Assembly: GCF_001700435.1 (NCBI RefSeq)
Contig: NZ_LYPC01000027.1
Coordinates: 1,046,433-1,110,432, forward strand
DNA: 64,000 bases
Reading direction: 5' to 3'
DNA from: Paenibacillus pectinilyticus
GTDB lineage: Bacteria; Bacillota; Bacilli; Paenibacillales; NBRC-103111
Shown piece after piece: positions 1-8,409 of the stretch (the first letter of the stretch is position 1; the number at the start of each line of letters is the position of its first letter). The notes beneath the pieces were generated by a model, which saw only the letters and a program-made list of their open reading frames with translations, was not told where the DNA came from and made no database searches. The translations under genes and the position numbers were made by a program.

Positions 1-151
1 TCCTTAACATTACGTGATGATAATCTATTATTTTATTGTGCCAAAGTGAGGGCTTAAGGAATCATGGGAGATTTGACCGCATCTGGGTTGATGGATTATG
101 ATAGGAAAGCAGTAAAAGCAAGAAATTCGTACAGCAGGGGGAAATAAAGCA

Positions 152-577
152 ATGGCTACGCCAAGTATGGAAGATTATTTGGAGAGAATATACAAGCTTA
201 TTGATGAGAAAGGCTACGCTCGTGTTTCCGACATTGCTGAAGGGCTTGAAGTGCATCCCTCTTCCGTGACTAAAATGATTCAAAAATTAGATAAAGACAA
301 CTATTTAATCTATGAAAAATATCGCGGTTTAATCCTAACGCCCAAGGGCAAGAAGATGGGCAAGCGGTTAATGGATCGGCATGAGCTGCTTGAAAACTTT
401 CTGACGACGATTGGTGTCCATGAGGACAATATATATAAGGATGTCGAAGGCATAGAACACCATTTGAGCTGGGACTCCATTACCTGTATTGAAACTTTAT
501 TGGAATATTTCCGCAGAGACCCGAGTCGCGCAGACGAACTTATGAATGTACGTAAAGAGTTAGAATCAGAGAGCTAG
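152..577 (+). CDS. mntR: Manganese-responsive transcriptional regulator MntR (DtxR family)
   Basis: A 141-residue DtxR-family repressor that in Bacillus binds Mn(II) and shuts off manganese importers. The N-terminal winged helix covers about residues 1-60 and the dimerisation/metal domain the rest. All MntR metal ligands known from B. subtilis are present at the same numbers: D8, E11, H77, E99, E102 and H103. There is no C-terminal SH3-like domain, as expected for MntR rather than DtxR/IdeR. The ATG follows a GGGGG-type ribosome site at about 138-142. The gene heads the yqhN-yqhO-yqhP-yqhQ-yqhR order of Bacillus and is closed by a terminator, so it is probably transcribed alone. Function is assigned by family and ligand conservation. 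Confidence 0.95.
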   Translation: MATPSMEDYLERIYKLIDEKGYARVSDIAEGLEVHPSSVTKMIQKLDKDNYLIYEKYRGLILTPKGKKMGKRLMDRHELLENFLTTIGVHEDNIYKDVEGIEHHLSWDSITCIETLLEYFRRDPSRADELMNVRKELESES

Positions 578-615
578 GGCAGAGACCGATTTTCGGTGCT
601 CTGTCTTTTTTTTTT
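578..615 (+). terminator. Rho-independent terminator after mntR
   Basis: A hairpin pairs GGCAGAG-ACCGA with TCGGT-g-CTCTGTC and runs directly into ten T residues. It starts one base after the mntR stop codon. Confidence 0.9.
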
Positions 616-710
616 GCTCAGTAAGACCATAGGAATAGAAACAAACTCCCCCAGCATACATACCTATGAAGCCCTGCGAAGTGGCGTACGTGCAGGAAGG
701 GGGGCAGTTT

Positions 711-1685
711 ATGAAAATAAATGGTGTGTTTGAAGGCGGCGGGGTAAAAGGGATTGCATTGGCTGGAGGGGTTAGCGCAGCCCAAGATGAGGGATACACC
801 TTTCACGAGGTCGCGGGTACAAGCTCTGGTTCGATTGTAGCGGCTTTTTTGGCCGCGGGATATACCGGGCATGAAATGCGAGAACTAATTCTCAGAGCGC
901 CTTTCAAATCGTTTATGCAACGTTCTCCAATCTATAACATGAAGATCATTGGACCCGCGGCGCGTTTACTGATTAAGAAAGGTCTTTATTCTGGCGAAGC
1001 TCTGGAGCATTGGGTCAATCAACAACTAGCGGCCAAAGGGATCCGCACGTTTGGTGATTTGCAACCGAATCATTTACGAATTATTGCTTCGGATATCACC
1101 CAAGGCAAACTGCTGGTATTGCCCAACGATATTGCCCAGTACGGGATGGATCCGAGCAAATTGTCAATTGCCAAAGCTGTGCGAATGAGCACAAGCATAC
1201 CCTATTTCTTCGATCCGGTTCGAATTCGGCGTAATATAAAAAGCTCCGAGAAGGCTAAGCCATTCTCAGAGCAGTTTAATTATATCGTTGATGGCGGGTT
1301 GCTAAGCAACTTTCCACTTTGGGTGTTTGATAAGGAGATGCCGAGAGAGAAGCTTATTCCCGTCATTGGCTTTCAACTCGTCGGTAAAAGCGATACACCA
1401 ACTCATACGATTCGAGGCCCGATTACGATGCTTGAAGCTCTCTTTAGTACGATGCTAAGTGCGCATGATGAGAGATACATCGAGCAGAAGAATCGATTCC
1501 GAACGGTCAAAATCCCAACGTTAGGCGTTGGCAATACGCAATTTAATATTTCCAAAGAATTAAGCATGTCGCTGTATGAATCAGGCTTCCTGGCTTCCAA
1601 AGCTTACTTCAAGAGCTGGTCAGCCAGTGTCTATGAAGAAAATTATGAGAAATTCGTCATGCGACCACCGGCGAAGGTTACTTAA
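711..1685 (+). CDS. Patatin-like phospholipase (YqhO family)
   Basis: A 324-residue patatin-family serine acyl hydrolase. Seen: the glycine-rich oxyanion motif GGGVKG near residue 9, the nucleophile elbow GTSSG (G-x-S-x-G) near residue 36, and the catalytic-dyad DGG near residue 198. The Ser/Asp dyad therefore appears complete. An in-frame ATG exists at 666, but the ATG at 711 lies just after a strong AGGAAGGGGGG ribosome site and begins the conserved MKINGVFEGGGVKG block, so I chose 711. The position after mntR matches B. subtilis yqhO. It ends tail to tail with the minus-strand yqhP-like gene, the two overlapping by four bases. The lipid substrate is unknown. Confidence 0.88.
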   Translation: MKINGVFEGGGVKGIALAGGVSAAQDEGYTFHEVAGTSSGSIVAAFLAAGYTGHEMRELILRAPFKSFMQRSPIYNMKIIGPAARLLIKKGLYSGEALEHWVNQQLAAKGIRTFGDLQPNHLRIIASDITQGKLLVLPNDIAQYGMDPSKLSIAKAVRMSTSIPYFFDPVRIRRNIKSSEKAKPFSEQFNYIVDGGLLSNFPLWVFDKEMPREKLIPVIGFQLVGKSDTPTHTIRGPITMLEALFSTMLSAHDERYIEQKNRFRTVKIPTLGVGNTQFNISKELSMSLYESGFLASKAYFKSWSASVYEENYEKFVMRPPAKVT

Positions 1686-1942
1686 TGGTATTTTGGAAAA
1701 TCATCTTTATCCGCGTCTTTGGTTCCATTAATGACACGAAACTTAGCATTTTTGGTGGTCTTACCTCTTACAGATCCCCGGCCATTTGAAGGCTTTTTCC
1801 AACGGGAAGGGGGGTATTTGTAAAGTAGAAAAATGGTCCCCAGCACAAGAATAGGAATGAATAATGCTCGTAAACTAACGATCAAGCCTATGGCAATTAA
1901 TATTCCTATGGCAATCTCAATCGGAGAAAACCTTCTTCTCAT
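1682..1942 (-). CDS. Small membrane protein, YqhP-like
   Basis: An 86-residue protein with one or two hydrophobic helices (about residues 8-45) followed by a basic, Arg/Lys/Ser-rich cytoplasmic tail. Its ATG overlaps the stop codon of the upstream DUF1385 gene by an ATGA junction and is preceded by GGAGGGACGGG, so the two are translationally coupled. Position matches B. subtilis yqhP, between yqhO and yqhQ, which is also a small membrane protein of unknown role. No catalytic motif is visible. Confidence 0.8.
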   Translation of the reverse strand: MRRRFSPIEIAIGILIAIGLIVSLRALFIPILVLGTIFLLYKYPPSRWKKPSNGRGSVRGKTTKNAKFRVINGTKDADKDDFPKYH

Positions 1943-2880
1943 TCCCGTCCCTCCATAATTCGTTTTTCCGCTTCAAGCATGCGGTTAAAGGATGCGATGG
2001 ACACCTCGACTTGTCTGTCTTCCGGTTCTTTGGTCGTTAGCAATTGTAACCACAGTCCTGGATAGCCTAAATAACGAAGAACAGGTACTTCACGAAGTGA
2101 ATTGGTGAAACGCAAAACTTCATAAGAAACGCCGATGACTAGAGGTAATAAAATTAAACGTTGAACAATACGCTCGACGTACCCGTCATAGTGAAGGAAC
2201 GAATACATCACGATCCCGACTAACACCGTAAACACGATAAAACTACTGCCGCAACGATAATGAAGCGTATTGAATTTCTGTACATTACTTACCGTTAAGT
2301 CCATACCCGCTTCATAGGCGCTGATGACTTTATGCTCTGCCCCATGGTATTGAAACAATCTGCGAATCATGGGCGTGAGTGAAATGAAATAAATATAGCC
2401 CACCAGCAAAATGATTTTGATGACACCTTCTATAAGATTATGAAGAATTTGATTGCTAAATACATTTTGAAACAAAAACTGTTCAATAATAGCAGGAACT
2501 AAGGTGAAAATAAATTTCCCGAACAGAAATGAAATGACACCGACGACTGCGACGCCGAGAACCATTGATATGTTGGAGAAAATACCTTGTTTTTCTTCTT
2601 TCTTGGTTGTGTCGTCTTCGCCTTCTTGCTCTGCAAACGACTCAGCCGAGAAATTAAGGTGCTGAGCACCTTTGGCACTAGACTCAATAATACCTACAAT
2701 CCCGCGAATGAAAGGGATTTTCTTAAGTGCCTGAACCCAAGGAATCACTTTCTTTGGTACTTCTAAAAAATCAAGGGAACCATCTTTTTTACGCACAGCG
2801 GTTACATGCACATTTCTTCCTGCGAACATGACGCCTTCAATGACGGCTTGTCCTCCGTATATACTGTTTTGTTCTGCCAC
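1939..2880 (-). CDS. DUF1385 family membrane protein (YqhQ-like)
   Basis: A 313-residue multi-pass membrane protein of the DUF1385/YqhQ family, whose biochemical role is not established. The N-terminus has the characteristic YGGQAVIEGVMF motif. Hydrophobic segments lie around residues 105-135, 145-175, 215-235 and 245-265. The motif YHGAEHK about residue 190 is a family hallmark, with histidines that could bind metal. I placed the start at the GTG at 2880 because GAAGGTG sits six bases upstream; a GTG at 2889 is the alternative. It is followed, coupled, by yqhP and is divergent from yqhR. Confidence 0.88.
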   Translation of the reverse strand: MAEQNSIYGGQAVIEGVMFAGRNVHVTAVRKKDGSLDFLEVPKKVIPWVQALKKIPFIRGIVGIIESSAKGAQHLNFSAESFAEQEGEDDTTKKEEKQGIFSNISMVLGVAVVGVISFLFGKFIFTLVPAIIEQFLFQNVFSNQILHNLIEGVIKIILLVGYIYFISLTPMIRRLFQYHGAEHKVISAYEAGMDLTVSNVQKFNTLHYRCGSSFIVFTVLVGIVMYSFLHYDGYVERIVQRLILLPLVIGVSYEVLRFTNSLREVPVLRYLGYPGLWLQLLTTKEPEDRQVEVSIASFNRMLEAEKRIMEGRE

Positions 2881-3027
2881 AAGATTCACCTTCTCATCTT
2901 TCTCGAATTCGGTTATTTACTTTCTTATTGTAACGGATTCAAGGGTTGAATGCTACCGATTGCGACAGAACATACTATGATTGCCAATGAAAAGACAAGC
3001 TTTACGGTAGAGAAAGGAAGAGATCGG

Positions 3028-3519
3028 ATGACAAGTGCGCATACCGCGGAGAAAAAAGTGACTAATCGCTGGGTTTTTGTGCTATATATCGGATTTTTTG
3101 CTGGCTTGATCTGGGGGGCCATCAAAATTATTGAAAATTATTTTAAGTTCACCACAATCGGGATCGGGTTTATGGCAGAGCCATTTTTCAAGCATGACTT
3201 CTTTAATACATGGCTAGGGTTATTTACGGGGTGGGCTTGCTTTACCATCTTCTCCATATTCGCGTCATGCCTTTACATGTTTACCATGTGGAAGCTAAGA
3301 AGTCCTATGTGGGGCTTAGGATACGGCGCGTTCTGGTGGGCAATTCTGTATTTACTTGTCGGGCCTATGACAGGTATGTTTTATTGGATCAATCAGCTGG
3401 AGCTCAACACCATTATAAGTGATTTTTGTTTATTTCTCGTATGGGGAATGTTCGTGGGGTATTCCATAGCTATCGAATATACCAATGTAAGAACGATTCA
3501 GGCTATACCCAAGTCATGA
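3028..3519 (+). CDS. YqhR family membrane protein
   Basis: A 163-residue integral membrane protein with about four transmembrane helices and a basic cytoplasmic N-terminus. Sequence character and its place between yqhQ and aroQ identify it as the YqhR family, which has no known function. In-frame ATGs occur further upstream (2950), but the ATG at 3028 is preceded by AAAGGAAGAG with good spacing. The region between 2881 and 3027 holds the divergent promoters for yqhQ and yqhR. Confidence 0.85.
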   Translation: MTSAHTAEKKVTNRWVFVLYIGFFAGLIWGAIKIIENYFKFTTIGIGFMAEPFFKHDFFNTWLGLFTGWACFTIFSIFASCLYMFTMWKLRSPMWGLGYGAFWWAILYLLVGPMTGMFYWINQLELNTIISDFCLFLVWGMFVGYSIAIEYTNVRTIQAIPKS

Positions 3520-3597
3520 AAGTTATGGTAAAATATCAGAGGTTAATTAGCTATAATCAGCTATGGCCAATGATCGTTGTTTCGGGAGGATGTCCAA

Positions 3598-4029
3598 TTG
3601 AAAAGGGTTCTGGTTTTGAATGGTCCGAATTTGAATATGCTCGGCGTGCGTGAACCTGGTGTGTATGGAACAGTGACACTCTCTACTATTCTTGAGGGTT
3701 TACAAGAGCTTGGAGCGGAATTATCGATCGAGCTGGAAAGCTTCCAATCGAACCACGAAGGCGAGATTATTGATAAAATTCACGAAGCCTATGGGACAAA
3801 GGACGGCATTCTTATTAATCCCGGCGCTTTTACCCATTACAGCTATGCCATTCGCGATGCGCTATCCACGGTTCAATTACCAACGGTAGAGGTTCATATT
3901 TCGAATATTCATAAACGTGAGGAATTTCGTCATCATTCGGTCATCGCGCCTGTCGTAATTGGTCAAATTTGTGGATTTGGCGCGGATGGCTATGCGCTTG
4001 GTTTACGAGCTTTACTACCCCATCTGTAA
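3598..4029 (+). CDS. aroQ: Type II 3-dehydroquinate dehydratase
   Basis: A 143-residue class II dehydroquinase, third step of the shikimate pathway to aromatic amino acids. Seen: the N-terminal VLNGPNLNMLGVREPGVYG block with the catalytic tyrosine, the INPGAFTHYS loop near residue 75, and VEVHISNIHKREEFRHHS with the catalytic histidine near residue 101. The start is a TTG at 3598 with GGGAGGA seven bases upstream; starting further upstream would add residues the family lacks. It precedes an aminopeptidase P-like gene and efp, as in Bacillus (yqhS-yqhT-efp). Confidence 0.95.
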   Translation: MKRVLVLNGPNLNMLGVREPGVYGTVTLSTILEGLQELGAELSIELESFQSNHEGEIIDKIHEAYGTKDGILINPGAFTHYSYAIRDALSTVQLPTVEVHISNIHKREEFRHHSVIAPVVIGQICGFGADGYALGLRALLPHL

Positions 4030-4089
4030 GCAAATACTTACGAAGATCGTTTTGCTAAAGCATAACTTTAAGAAGGAATGGTGATTTGG

Positions 4090-5163
4090 ATGCAGGAGAA
4101 ACGTATTGAACGTCTTCGCGTGGCTATGCAACAGCAGAATTTACCGGCACTACTCATCACGAACGCATATAACCGTACATATGTATCTGGGTTTACTGGT
4201 TCTTCTGGCTATGTGCTAATTACGCTAGATCGTGCCATTTTATTAACGGACTTCCGTTATATGACGCAAGCGCCGCAGCAAGCTAAGTTATTTGAAGTGG
4301 TTGAGCATAAAGCGAAGGCGATTGAAACCGTAAGCGAGCTATTGCAGGCGCAGGGTATTACGAAGCTTGGATTCGAACAAAGCGACGTCTCCTATGGTGA
4401 CTTCTTGAGCTATCAACAAGGTCTGCCTGGCATCGAATTCGTGCCAACCTCACGAGTTGTTGAATTGATTCGTATGGTGAAGGATGAGGCGGAATTACAA
4501 GTTATGCAGGAAGCGGCTGATTTGGCTGATCAAACTTTCTCGCATATTCTTAATTTCATCAAGCCTGGTGTCAAAGAAAAGGACATCGCACTTGAAATCG
4601 AGGTGTTCATTCGCAAGAATGGCGGTACTTCGACTTCATTCGAAACGATTGTTGCTTCCGGTGAACGTTCCGCTTTACCTCACGGTAAAGCCAGTGACCG
4701 TGTTCTCCAATTAAACGAATTTGTCAAATTGGATTTCGGAGCGTATTATAATGGTTATTGCTCAGATATCACCAGAACGGTTATGCTAGGTAAGCCAACA
4801 GACAAGCATCGCGAAATTTATGATATTGTCTTGGAAGCACAGTTGAACTGTTTGGCTAACCTCAAGCCTGGGATTACGGGCAGAGAAGGCGATGCATTCA
4901 CGCGAGATATTATCGTGAAGTATGGCTATGGCGATTATTTCGGTCACGGTACCGGACATGGGTTAGGGATGGAAGTTCACGAATCTCCACGCTTGTCCAA
5001 AACCGAAGATATGATTTTAACTCCTGGTATGGTTGTTACCGTTGAGCCTGGTATTTATCTCCCTGATTTTGGCGGAGTTCGAATTGAGGATGACGTAGTA
5101 ATTACTGAGACCGGCATTAAAATACTTACACATTCTACCAAAGATTTTCTTATTATTGACTAG
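4090..5163 (+). CDS. M24 family Xaa-Pro peptidase (PapA/YqhT-like)
   Basis: A 357-residue aminopeptidase P-type metallopeptidase that removes N-terminal residues ahead of proline. The N-terminal creatinase-like domain covers about residues 1-125 and the pita-bread catalytic domain the rest. Metal ligands are recognisable: LDFGAYYNGYCSDITRT (two Asp), GHGTGHGLG (His), VTVEPGIY (Glu) and GGVRIEDDV (Glu). The start is uncertain: ATG 4090 gives the usual MQEKRIERL N-terminus, while ATG 4078 or GTG 4081 lie nearer to AGAAGGA. The gene sits 15 bases ahead of efp, as in Bacillus, where the two are cotranscribed. Confidence 0.93.
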   Translation: MQEKRIERLRVAMQQQNLPALLITNAYNRTYVSGFTGSSGYVLITLDRAILLTDFRYMTQAPQQAKLFEVVEHKAKAIETVSELLQAQGITKLGFEQSDVSYGDFLSYQQGLPGIEFVPTSRVVELIRMVKDEAELQVMQEAADLADQTFSHILNFIKPGVKEKDIALEIEVFIRKNGGTSTSFETIVASGERSALPHGKASDRVLQLNEFVKLDFGAYYNGYCSDITRTVMLGKPTDKHREIYDIVLEAQLNCLANLKPGITGREGDAFTRDIIVKYGYGDYFGHGTGHGLGMEVHESPRLSKTEDMILTPGMVVTVEPGIYLPDFGGVRIEDDVVITETGIKILTHSTKDFLIID

Positions 5164-5178
5164 CGGAGGGATTCACAA

Positions 5179-5742
5179 GTGATATCAGTTAACGATTTTA
5201 AAACAGGTCTTACGATTGAAGTTGAGCATGATATTTTCACAGTTCTAGATTTCCAACACGTTAAACCAGGTAAAGGTGCTGCATTCGTGCGCTCCAAGCT
5301 GAAGAACCTGCGCAACGGTAATACCGTTGAGCGTACATTCCGCGCTGGTGAGAACGTAGGACGTGCTCACATCGAAAACCGCGAAATGCAATACCTGTAT
5401 GCTGCTGGTGACGAGTACACGTTCATGGATACAGAGACTTTCGATCAGATCTCTCTTTCCCACGAACAATTGAAATGGGAATTGAACTTCCTGAAAGAAA
5501 ACATGAACATCAAGATCATGAGCTATCAAGGTGAAATTCTTGGGATTAACCTTCCGAAGAGCGTTGAGTTGAAAGTTGTCGAAACAGAGCCAAGCGTTAA
5601 GGGCAACACATCACAAGGCGCTTTGAAAAATGCGAAAGTGGAAACAGGACTTAATGTGATGGTGCCGCTTTTCATCAACGAAGGCGATATTCTTTCCATT
5701 GATTCAGATGATGGTAAATACCTTTCACGCGCGAGCAACTAA
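5179..5742 (+). CDS. efp: Translation elongation factor P
   Basis: A 187-residue EF-P that rescues ribosomes stalled on polyproline stretches. Three OB-like domains are expected for this length. The loop HVKPGKGAAF carries Lys32, the residue that is modified with 5-aminopentanol in B. subtilis. The GTG start at 5179 has GGAGGG eight bases upstream. The C-terminal VPLFINEGD...DGKYLSRA is typical. It follows the aminopeptidase gene closely and is closed by a strong terminator. Confidence 0.97.
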   Translation: MISVNDFKTGLTIEVEHDIFTVLDFQHVKPGKGAAFVRSKLKNLRNGNTVERTFRAGENVGRAHIENREMQYLYAAGDEYTFMDTETFDQISLSHEQLKWELNFLKENMNIKIMSYQGEILGINLPKSVELKVVETEPSVKGNTSQGALKNAKVETGLNVMVPLFINEGDILSIDSDDGKYLSRASN

Positions 5743-5748
5743 ACAGTT

Positions 5749-5786
5749 AAGCCTTTCTGACTCCTTGGGTCGGAAAGGCTTTTTTC
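5749..5786 (+). terminator. Terminator after efp
   Basis: Stem AAGCCTTTC-t-GAC pairs with GTC-g-GAAAGGCTT around the loop TCCTTGG, followed by a T run. Confidence 0.92.
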
Positions 5787-5824
5787 GTTTTATACGGATT
5801 TCTTACCACAGCACGCGGTTTATA

Positions 5825-5833
5825 TGCTATAAT
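5825..5833 (+). promoter_or_regulatory. Extended -10 sigma-A promoter of the aspartate kinase gene
   Basis: TGC-TATAAT is a perfect extended -10. A weak TTACCA at 5803-5808 could act as -35 (19-base spacer). The resulting leader is only about 40 bases, too short for a lysine riboswitch. Confidence 0.6.
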
Positions 5834-5876
5834 ATTGAATTGTTATGCACTAGTATGCGTTAGGAGTGGGTCAGCT

Positions 5877-7133
5877 TTGTCTCTTATAGTGATGAAATTT
5901 GGCGGTAGCTCTGTCGGTGATGCGGAGCGAATGAAGCGAGTTGCAAAAAGAATCGTAGAGCGTAAACAGGCTGGACACAGCTGTGTTGTTGTCGTGTCTG
6001 CGATGGGTGATACAACGGATGATTTAATCGACTTGTCCAAACAAATTTACGATGGAGCCCCACCGGCTCGTGAAATGGATATGTTGTTAACGACGGGTGA
6101 GCAAGTTTCCGTTGCCCTTTTATCGATGGCCATACATAATCTAGGTGAACAAGCGGTTTCGTACACCGGATGGCAGAGTGGCATTTTTACAGAGCCTGTA
6201 CATGGTAAAGCTAGAATTACTGATATTCAGCCTCACCGCGTATTGCATGCAATTGAGCAAGGGAATGTAGTGATCGTTGCTGGTTTCCAAGGTATGACGG
6301 AAGCTGGTGAGATTACGACATTAGGCCGCGGTGGATCCGATACAACAGCTGTTGCGCTTGCAGCAGCGATTAAAGCGGATCTCTGTGAAATTTATACCGA
6401 TGTCGATGGCATTTATTCCACCGACCCACGTATTGTGAAAGTAGCAAGAAAGCTTGCTGAGATTTCCTATGATGAAATGCTTGAGCTTGCGAATCTTGGA
6501 GCAGCTGTACTTCATCCAAGAGCGGTTGAGTACGCCAAAAACTACAATGTGACCTTAGTGGTCCGTTCAAGCTTTAATTATAATGAAGGCACCAACGTGA
6601 AGGAGGAAGCAGTGATGGAGCAAGGAATCGTCGTTCGTGGCATCGCTTATGACAAAAATGTGGCAAGAATTAGTATTCTGGGTGTTCCTGAGAAGCCAGG
6701 TCAACTAGCGAAGGTATTCCTCGCACTGGCTGAAGTGCAAATCGACGTTGATATTATCGTGCAAAGCGGTGTCATCAATGGATCTGCTGATTTCTCTTTC
6801 ACGACAACGTTAGCGGATCGTGAGAAAGCACTCGATGTGATTGAACAAATTCGTGGCGAAGTTGGCTTCCGTGAAGTGACTTCCGAAGTGAATCTTGTGA
6901 AAGTATCCATCGTAGGCGCGGGCATGGTTAGCTCACCAGGTGTTGCAGCGACCATGTTCAAAGTCATTTCGGATCTTGGCATCACAATCTCCTTGGTAAG
7001 CACATCCGAAATCAAAATGTCCTGTGTCATTGACAATACGAACCTGACTGACGTAATCCGTGCTTTACACACAGCATACGGCTTGGACACAGCCGATCAA
7101 GTTTTTGTTGGCGGCCCAGAAGATCGCAGATAA
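5877..7133 (+). CDS. Aspartate kinase
   Basis: A 418-residue aspartokinase, first step of the lysine, threonine, methionine and diaminopimelate pathway. The kinase domain opens with KFGGSSVGD and contains GFQGMTEAGEITTLGRGGSD; two ACT domains (about residues 265-335 and 345-405) provide allosteric control. The TTG start at 5877 follows TAGGAGTGGG; the longer in-frame reading from 5835 adds an atypical N-terminus. An internal start for a separate beta subunit is possible: AAGGAGGAAGCAGTG lies at about 6600-6615, ahead of an in-frame ATG at 6615, as in B. subtilis lysC. In B. subtilis this location (between efp and yqhV) has no aspartokinase, so the gene is a lineage-specific placement. Confidence 0.93.
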   Translation: MSLIVMKFGGSSVGDAERMKRVAKRIVERKQAGHSCVVVVSAMGDTTDDLIDLSKQIYDGAPPAREMDMLLTTGEQVSVALLSMAIHNLGEQAVSYTGWQSGIFTEPVHGKARITDIQPHRVLHAIEQGNVVIVAGFQGMTEAGEITTLGRGGSDTTAVALAAAIKADLCEIYTDVDGIYSTDPRIVKVARKLAEISYDEMLELANLGAAVLHPRAVEYAKNYNVTLVVRSSFNYNEGTNVKEEAVMEQGIVVRGIAYDKNVARISILGVPEKPGQLAKVFLALAEVQIDVDIIVQSGVINGSADFSFTTTLADREKALDVIEQIRGEVGFREVTSEVNLVKVSIVGAGMVSSPGVAATMFKVISDLGITISLVSTSEIKMSCVIDNTNLTDVIRALHTAYGLDTADQVFVGGPEDRR

Positions 7134-7142
7134 GCAACCTGC

Positions 7143-7616
7143 TTAATGGTGGATTTTGTCCGCAATGAAGTAGGCCAGCTTTAATAAAAAAGCGGTAATG
7201 CCGGCGGCCATTAAAGGCCCAACAGGGATACCGCGCATAAACAAAATACCAAATATAGAACCAATGACAAGACCCACAATTAATTGTGGGTCTACTTTTA
7301 GTAACTCCAAACCTTTTCCGTTCATATAGGTAGCAATGGCTCCGCCTAGTAATGCGATGATGCCAGGCCAAGTCGTAAAGACAGAGAGAATGTCTTTCAT
7401 GGTGATACGATCACTGGCAAAAGGAATCAATACACCAATTGTAAGGAAGAGCAAGCCTAACTCCAGTCCTCTTCGCTCCAACGTAGGGAAATAGCGATCT
7501 AGACCGATTAGTTTAATGGCAAGTAACAGACAAGCCGCCGTCGTAATAATTGGAGAACGGCCTACAAGTCCAATAATGATAAGAATTACTAAGAGCATAT
7601 CCCCATTCATTTTCAT
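7143..7616 (-). CDS. DUF441 family membrane protein
   Basis: A 157-residue polytopic membrane protein with about four hydrophobic helices and conserved glycine-rich loops (GLVGRSP near the N-terminus, LIVGLVIGSIFGILF near residue 110). This matches the DUF441/YtwI family, whose function is unknown. CGAGGGGTT precedes the ATG on the minus strand. It ends ten bases from the aspartokinase stop, so the two genes are convergent with no clear terminator between them. Confidence 0.85.
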   Translation of the reverse strand: MKMNGDMLLVILIIIGLVGRSPIITTAACLLLAIKLIGLDRYFPTLERRGLELGLLFLTIGVLIPFASDRITMKDILSVFTTWPGIIALLGGAIATYMNGKGLELLKVDPQLIVGLVIGSIFGILFMRGIPVGPLMAAGITAFLLKLAYFIADKIHH

Positions 7617-7686
7617 AACCCCTCGTCCTCAGCGTCGTCCATCTAAGTTTATGAGAAGGGCTTGTATTTAGAACGGAACGAAGGAG

Positions 7687-8406
7687 CTAGCGTTGAAATG
7701 GCACCATTTGATCGACTTCCAACACCGGAACACAATGAGAGATATTGATTTGTGAACAAAGTTCGACGTCCGCGAGGAAGCCGGATTTTTTCATTTTTTT
7801 ACCATTACTGCAAGCTAGAATGGTTTCAAATAAGTGATCCTTGGCGTCTAGATAACAGCCGCGCATAGCTAACCCGAAGTCATTCGTCATCATTTGGCTC
7901 TCGCCAAGTTGAATGGCGATTTCCTCGAGAATGAGGCCGGCGCAGAGGCCGTCCTCCAACGAGAAGACATCCTGTGTACCCGCGCATAGAATCACTGTGT
8001 CTCGTTTAAGGTCGATGGCAGCCGCAGCTGCGGCTCGGCCGTTCATAAGGGCTCCAGCAAGCACGGAGTCTGCTTTGATCGCTTTTTGAATCCCTCTAGT
8101 CCCATTTGTGGTCGTGAGAATGATACGTTTTCCTTGCAGCGCTGCACTTGTATACTCAAGTGGTGAATTGCCAAAATCAAAGCCAGGTATTTTCTTGCAA
8201 AAGCGTTCTCCCCCGAGCAAATCGCCTTCACGAGCTAATTCCTTCGCTTTGTTTACTGTATCAACAGGGACGACGCCCTTGCTGCCGTTCATCAGTGCTG
8301 TAATGATTGTGCTTGTCGCACGTAAAACATCAACGACGATGACGGTTTTATGAAGAAACTCGTCACTCCTAGCTTCGCCGATGTTGGCGATCACTTCGAT
8401 ATGCAT
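7687..8406 (-). CDS. comB: 2-phosphosulfolactate phosphatase (ComB family)
   Basis: A 239-residue ComB-family phosphatase that converts phosphosulfolactate to sulfolactate. Family features: VVVDVLRATSTI near residue 25, GGERFCKKIPGFDFGNSP near residue 65, TTTNGTRGI near residue 98 and LCAGTQDVFSLEDGLCAG near residue 140. It lies three bases downstream of comA on the same strand, so the two probably form one operon. In B. subtilis the homologous pair is linked to the 3-sulfolactate of spores. Coenzyme M synthesis is not expected here. Confidence 0.9.
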   Translation of the reverse strand: MHIEVIANIGEARSDEFLHKTVIVVDVLRATSTIITALMNGSKGVVPVDTVNKAKELAREGDLLGGERFCKKIPGFDFGNSPLEYTSAALQGKRIILTTTNGTRGIQKAIKADSVLAGALMNGRAAAAAAIDLKRDTVILCAGTQDVFSLEDGLCAGLILEEIAIQLGESQMMTNDFGLAMRGCYLDAKDHLFETILACSNGKKMKKSGFLADVELCSQINISHCVPVLEVDQMVPFQR

Positions 8407-8409
8407 GTG

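Noticed and set aside
5787..5876. Lysine riboswitch before the aspartate kinase gene
   Set aside because: The transcript leader is only about 40 bases; no room for the aptamer.
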